Source: Bacteroidales bacterium (GTDB taxonomy: Bacteria; Bacteroidota; Bacteroidia; Bacteroidales; UBA3824). Taken from it: DNA of 47,117 bases. Made by a program: the position numbers and the translations under genes. The notes below the pieces were generated by a model. It made no database searches, was not told where the DNA came from, and saw only the letters and a list, made by a program, of their open reading frames with translations. The stretch covers positions 1 to 47,117 of the forward strand of contig JAGCVU010000122.1 of the NCBI GenBank assembly GCA_017962175.1. The letters run 5' to 3'. Position 1 is the first letter of the stretch, and every line of letters starts with the position of its first letter. Of the stretch, positions 45,008-47,117 are shown piece after piece.

Positions 45008-45623
45008 CCTTCAATATCATTTTGGTGAGTTGCTCAGTATCATCTGCCACATTATGATTGTGCATCATTAAAGCTTCATGCGAATTATATCCCCACGACA
45101 CCGAAATAATGTCAACACCAGCTTTGCGGCAGGCTTCTATATCGCGAATTTCGTCGCCAATATATATAAGGTGTGTATAACGCTTTAACAATCGGCGTTT
45201 TACACGAAGCAATGCACGATTTTTGCCAAAAAGAGCAACATCGGTTTTGATAAAGCTGAAAAAGTTATCTAATTGATTATTAACAAGAAACTTTTTTACC
45301 GTTTCTTCCGAATTGGTAGAAAGTATTCCCAAATCGCACTTCGAAGATATGCCCTTTATCAAATGATTGATTCCCACGAACGGCTTTATGCTATCAGCCC
45401 GTTTTGCCGATTCTTTGCGAAAAAAACGCACAAGTCGTGGAATTTGCCAAAACTTTACACCGGAGCGTTTTACAATTTGGCGAGCCGATAGGTCTTTGTT
45501 GTTGGCAAAATCAAATTGACGGTAGCCAAATTTTACGGCAAACTCGTTGATAAGTCGGGCTCCCGCCTCAAAAGTATCGGCGAGAGTGCCGTCAAAATCA
45601 AACAATACTATGGCTCGATTCAT
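44985..45623 (-). CDS. HAD-superfamily hydrolase, phosphoglycolate-phosphatase-like
   Basis: This protein has 212 residues. Motif I is FDFDGTLADTF with catalytic Asp9 and Asp11. Motif II is LGILSTNSEETV. The Lys of motif III is in the region KNRALLRVKRRLLKRY. Motif IV is YIGDEIRDIEACRKAG. This is the Gph/PgmB-type layout with a helical cap. Substrate cannot be told. It is 2 nt downstream of the TPR/WD40 gene on the same strand and so probably co-transcribed with it. Its 3' end overlaps the TPR NTPase gene, which runs the other way. Confidence 0.9.
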   Translation of the reverse strand: MNRAIVLFDFDGTLADTFEAGARLINEFAVKFGYRQFDFANNKDLSARQIVKRSGVKFWQIPRLVRFFRKESAKRADSIKPFVGINHLIKGISSKCDLGILSTNSEETVKKFLVNNQLDNFFSFIKTDVALFGKNRALLRVKRRLLKRYTHLIYIGDEIRDIEACRKAGVDIISVSWGYNSHEALMMHNHNVADDTEQLTKMILKAIPQQNA

Positions 45624-45625
45624 AA

Positions 45626-47117
45626 CTAACTGATACTGCGAGACGTAGTTTCTACCACAGTTTCATTGGTAAAGAGAATATCCACATCCTCGTTGTAATT
45701 GCCAATTGCCAACATATTGCCCACATTACTCATTGAAATAACTTTTGGGAAATACATCATTGATATGTCGCGACCCTTTTCGGCAGTTGACGAATTGTAG
45801 AATCTTAGTTTGCGGTCGGCACCCAAAACTGAGAAGAAAAGAGCATCGCTGCTAATCTTAATATCAATAACCTCGCAACCTATATCAAAATCTGCCACAG
45901 GCATAGGTATCTGCGGATTGTAAACGCAAACACGTCCGTCTTTAAAACCGTAAATGAGTCGTGTGGCATCAGCATTAATCGACATCGACTTCACTTCCGA
46001 CGAACTTTCAATACCAAGACGGAATATTTCTGAAAGGGCGTTGATGCGATAAATCTTCAGATTGTGAAAATAGTCGTAGCCAGCCACATATTGCATATCG
46101 CGCGATACCGACATAAGTCTGAAATCGGTAATAGCCTTGTTGATTACCTTGGTTTTGATGTCCACCTTGTAAAGCGAAAAGTTATCACTTACAAAGAGAG
46201 TTTCATTGTTAAACGGATGGAAAAACATCTTCTTGATATTGCCGGTATAGTTGATAATATCAGAACACAAAGAGAAACCATCGTTTGACACGTTCATTAC
46301 ACGCAAGAAACTTTGTCCGCCTACAGCCATATATTTATTGTTGCGACTAAAAGCCATAGCTGTGGCGTTCACGTCTTGTTTATGCACAGGCTCCCACGAC
46401 GAGGTGTCAAAAACTCTGAGTTTGCGACTTTGATCTGCCACGGCAATATATTCGTCGTTGAAACTAAAACATATGTCAGTAGCACCCTCGCGGGCAACCT
46501 TTATATTTCTTGTGTTAAAACCCTTAAACTGTGTTCCGGCATTTTTGCCTTCATCTTGTTTTTGTTTGATAATCATCACACGGGCAGTGCTGTTGCCCAT
46601 TGCAGCCGACTGTTGCAGATATTCGTTGTAGCCGGCTTTGTCGCCCATTTTCTCGTACACTCCGGCAAGAGTAAGCAGCACCTCGTCGGGATGTGCTATC
46701 TTGTTAACAACGGCAAGTTTAAAATATTCCACAGCCTTTTGATAACGGCGGAGCATAAGACTTGCAACAGCAGCGTTGTAATAAGCATCGGGGTTTTCGG
46801 GATTCATCTGAATAACGGTTTCGCAATCCTCAATAGCAAGTTCAAGTTTGCCGAGATTGCCATATGCGGTGCTTCTTCGCAGATAAGCCAATTGGAATTC
46901 GGGGTCAATAGCAATTACCTTGTTGCAGCAGTCTAATAGGAAATCCCATTTTTCAAGATTGTGACACTTATTCATCTTAGCCACCAGTTCCACAATGTTT
47001 TTCTTTTCTACCGAACGAGGATCTGAAAATGTAGGTTCAGGTGCTGGCTCAGGTTCGGGTGTTGAGTTTGATTCGGCAACAGGTTCGGGTTCCGGTTGTG
47101 GTTCAGGTTCCGGCTCA
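45626..47117 (-). CDS. TPR and WD40-like beta-propeller protein, N-terminus beyond the window
   Basis: The frame stays open to the right edge, so the true start lies outside. The visible N-terminal part is a Glu-Pro-rich linker (EPEPEPQPEPEPV, then TPEPEPAPEP). Tetratricopeptide repeats follow (CCNKVIAIDPEFQLAYLRRS, VIQMNPENPDAYYNAAVAS). A C-terminal beta-propeller follows in turn, with repeats such as FNDEYIAVADQSRKLRVFD and FSRNNKYMAVGGQSFLRVM. Such linkers often join a membrane- or kinase-type N-terminal domain to a scaffold tail. That domain is not visible. The internal GTG at 46993 is only the first start-like codon in the window and is probably not the real start. Confidence 0.82.
   Translation of the reverse strand, partial: EPEPEPQPEPEPVAESNSTPEPEPAPEPTFSDPRSVEKKNIVELVAKMNKCHNLEKWDFLLDCCNKVIAIDPEFQLAYLRRSTAYGNLGKLELAIEDCETVIQMNPENPDAYYNAAVASLMLRRYQKAVEYFKLAVVNKIAHPDEVLLTLAGVYEKMGDKAGYNEYLQQSAAMGNSTARVMIIKQKQDEGKNAGTQFKGFNTRNIKVAREGATDICFSFNDEYIAVADQSRKLRVFDTSSWEPVHKQDVNATAMAFSRNNKYMAVGGQSFLRVMNVSNDGFSLCSDIINYTGNIKKMFFHPFNNETLFVSDNFSLYKVDIKTKVINKAITDFRLMSVSRDMQYVAGYDYFHNLKIYRINALSEIFRLGIESSSEVKSMSINADATRLIYGFKDGRVCVYNPQIPMPVADFDIGCEVIDIKISSDALFFSVLGADRKLRFYNSSTAEKGRDISMMYFPKVISMSNVGNMLAIGNYNEDVDILFTNETVVETTSRSIS

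Overview
The window is chromosomal DNA of a Bacteroidota bacterium, most likely an uncultured member of the Bacteroidales. The evidence is a large type II-C Cas9, Bacteroidota-type promoters (TTG, about 19 nt, TAnnTTTG) in front of many genes, almost no Shine-Dalgarno sequences, and a PorE-like OmpA/beta-propeller protein. The species assignment is an inference. No rRNA or tRNA gene was seen.

Region 1 (1-6770) is a CRISPR-Cas locus. On the minus strand lie cas9, cas1 and the start of cas2, which runs off the left edge; the main array presumably lies beyond that edge. Upstream of cas9 is a tracrRNA gene on the plus strand with its own promoter and terminator. The cas9 promoter lies beyond the tracrRNA terminator, so the cas9 mRNA leader is antisense to the whole tracrRNA. 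A PIN-toxin/antitoxin-like pair follows. Then comes an isolated CRISPR unit: a decayed repeat, a 30-nt spacer and an intact 47-nt repeat. It is followed by an anti-repeat-like segment and a terminator hairpin resembling the tracrRNA tail. Read as one transcript, this has the layout of a natural single-guide RNA. It is the most unusual element in the window.

Region 2 (6771-16854) holds a small exported protein, a ClC channel with CBS domains, glyA, and a sugar-binding-protein/SpoIIE phosphatase fusion. It also has a membrane cluster (zinc-ribbon Tim44-like protein, small membrane protein, PspA-like coiled-coil protein, 59-residue membrane protein) and a fumarylacetoacetate hydrolase-family enzyme.

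Region 3 (17095-32894) holds a transporter-HEAT-cyclic-nucleotide-domain fusion, two tandem methyl-accepting-type receptors, a secreted esterase, an aspartate aminotransferase, priA, a PorE-like OmpA protein and lysA.

Region 4 (33064-45007) is one tight plus-strand signalling operon from a clear promoter. It encodes two kinase-less GAF receptors, a periplasmic YfiR-like protein, a hybrid histidine kinase with a YfiN-like sensor half, and a 1473-residue NTPase/TPR protein. Two minus-strand genes close the window: a HAD phosphatase, and a TPR/WD40 protein that is cut by the right edge.
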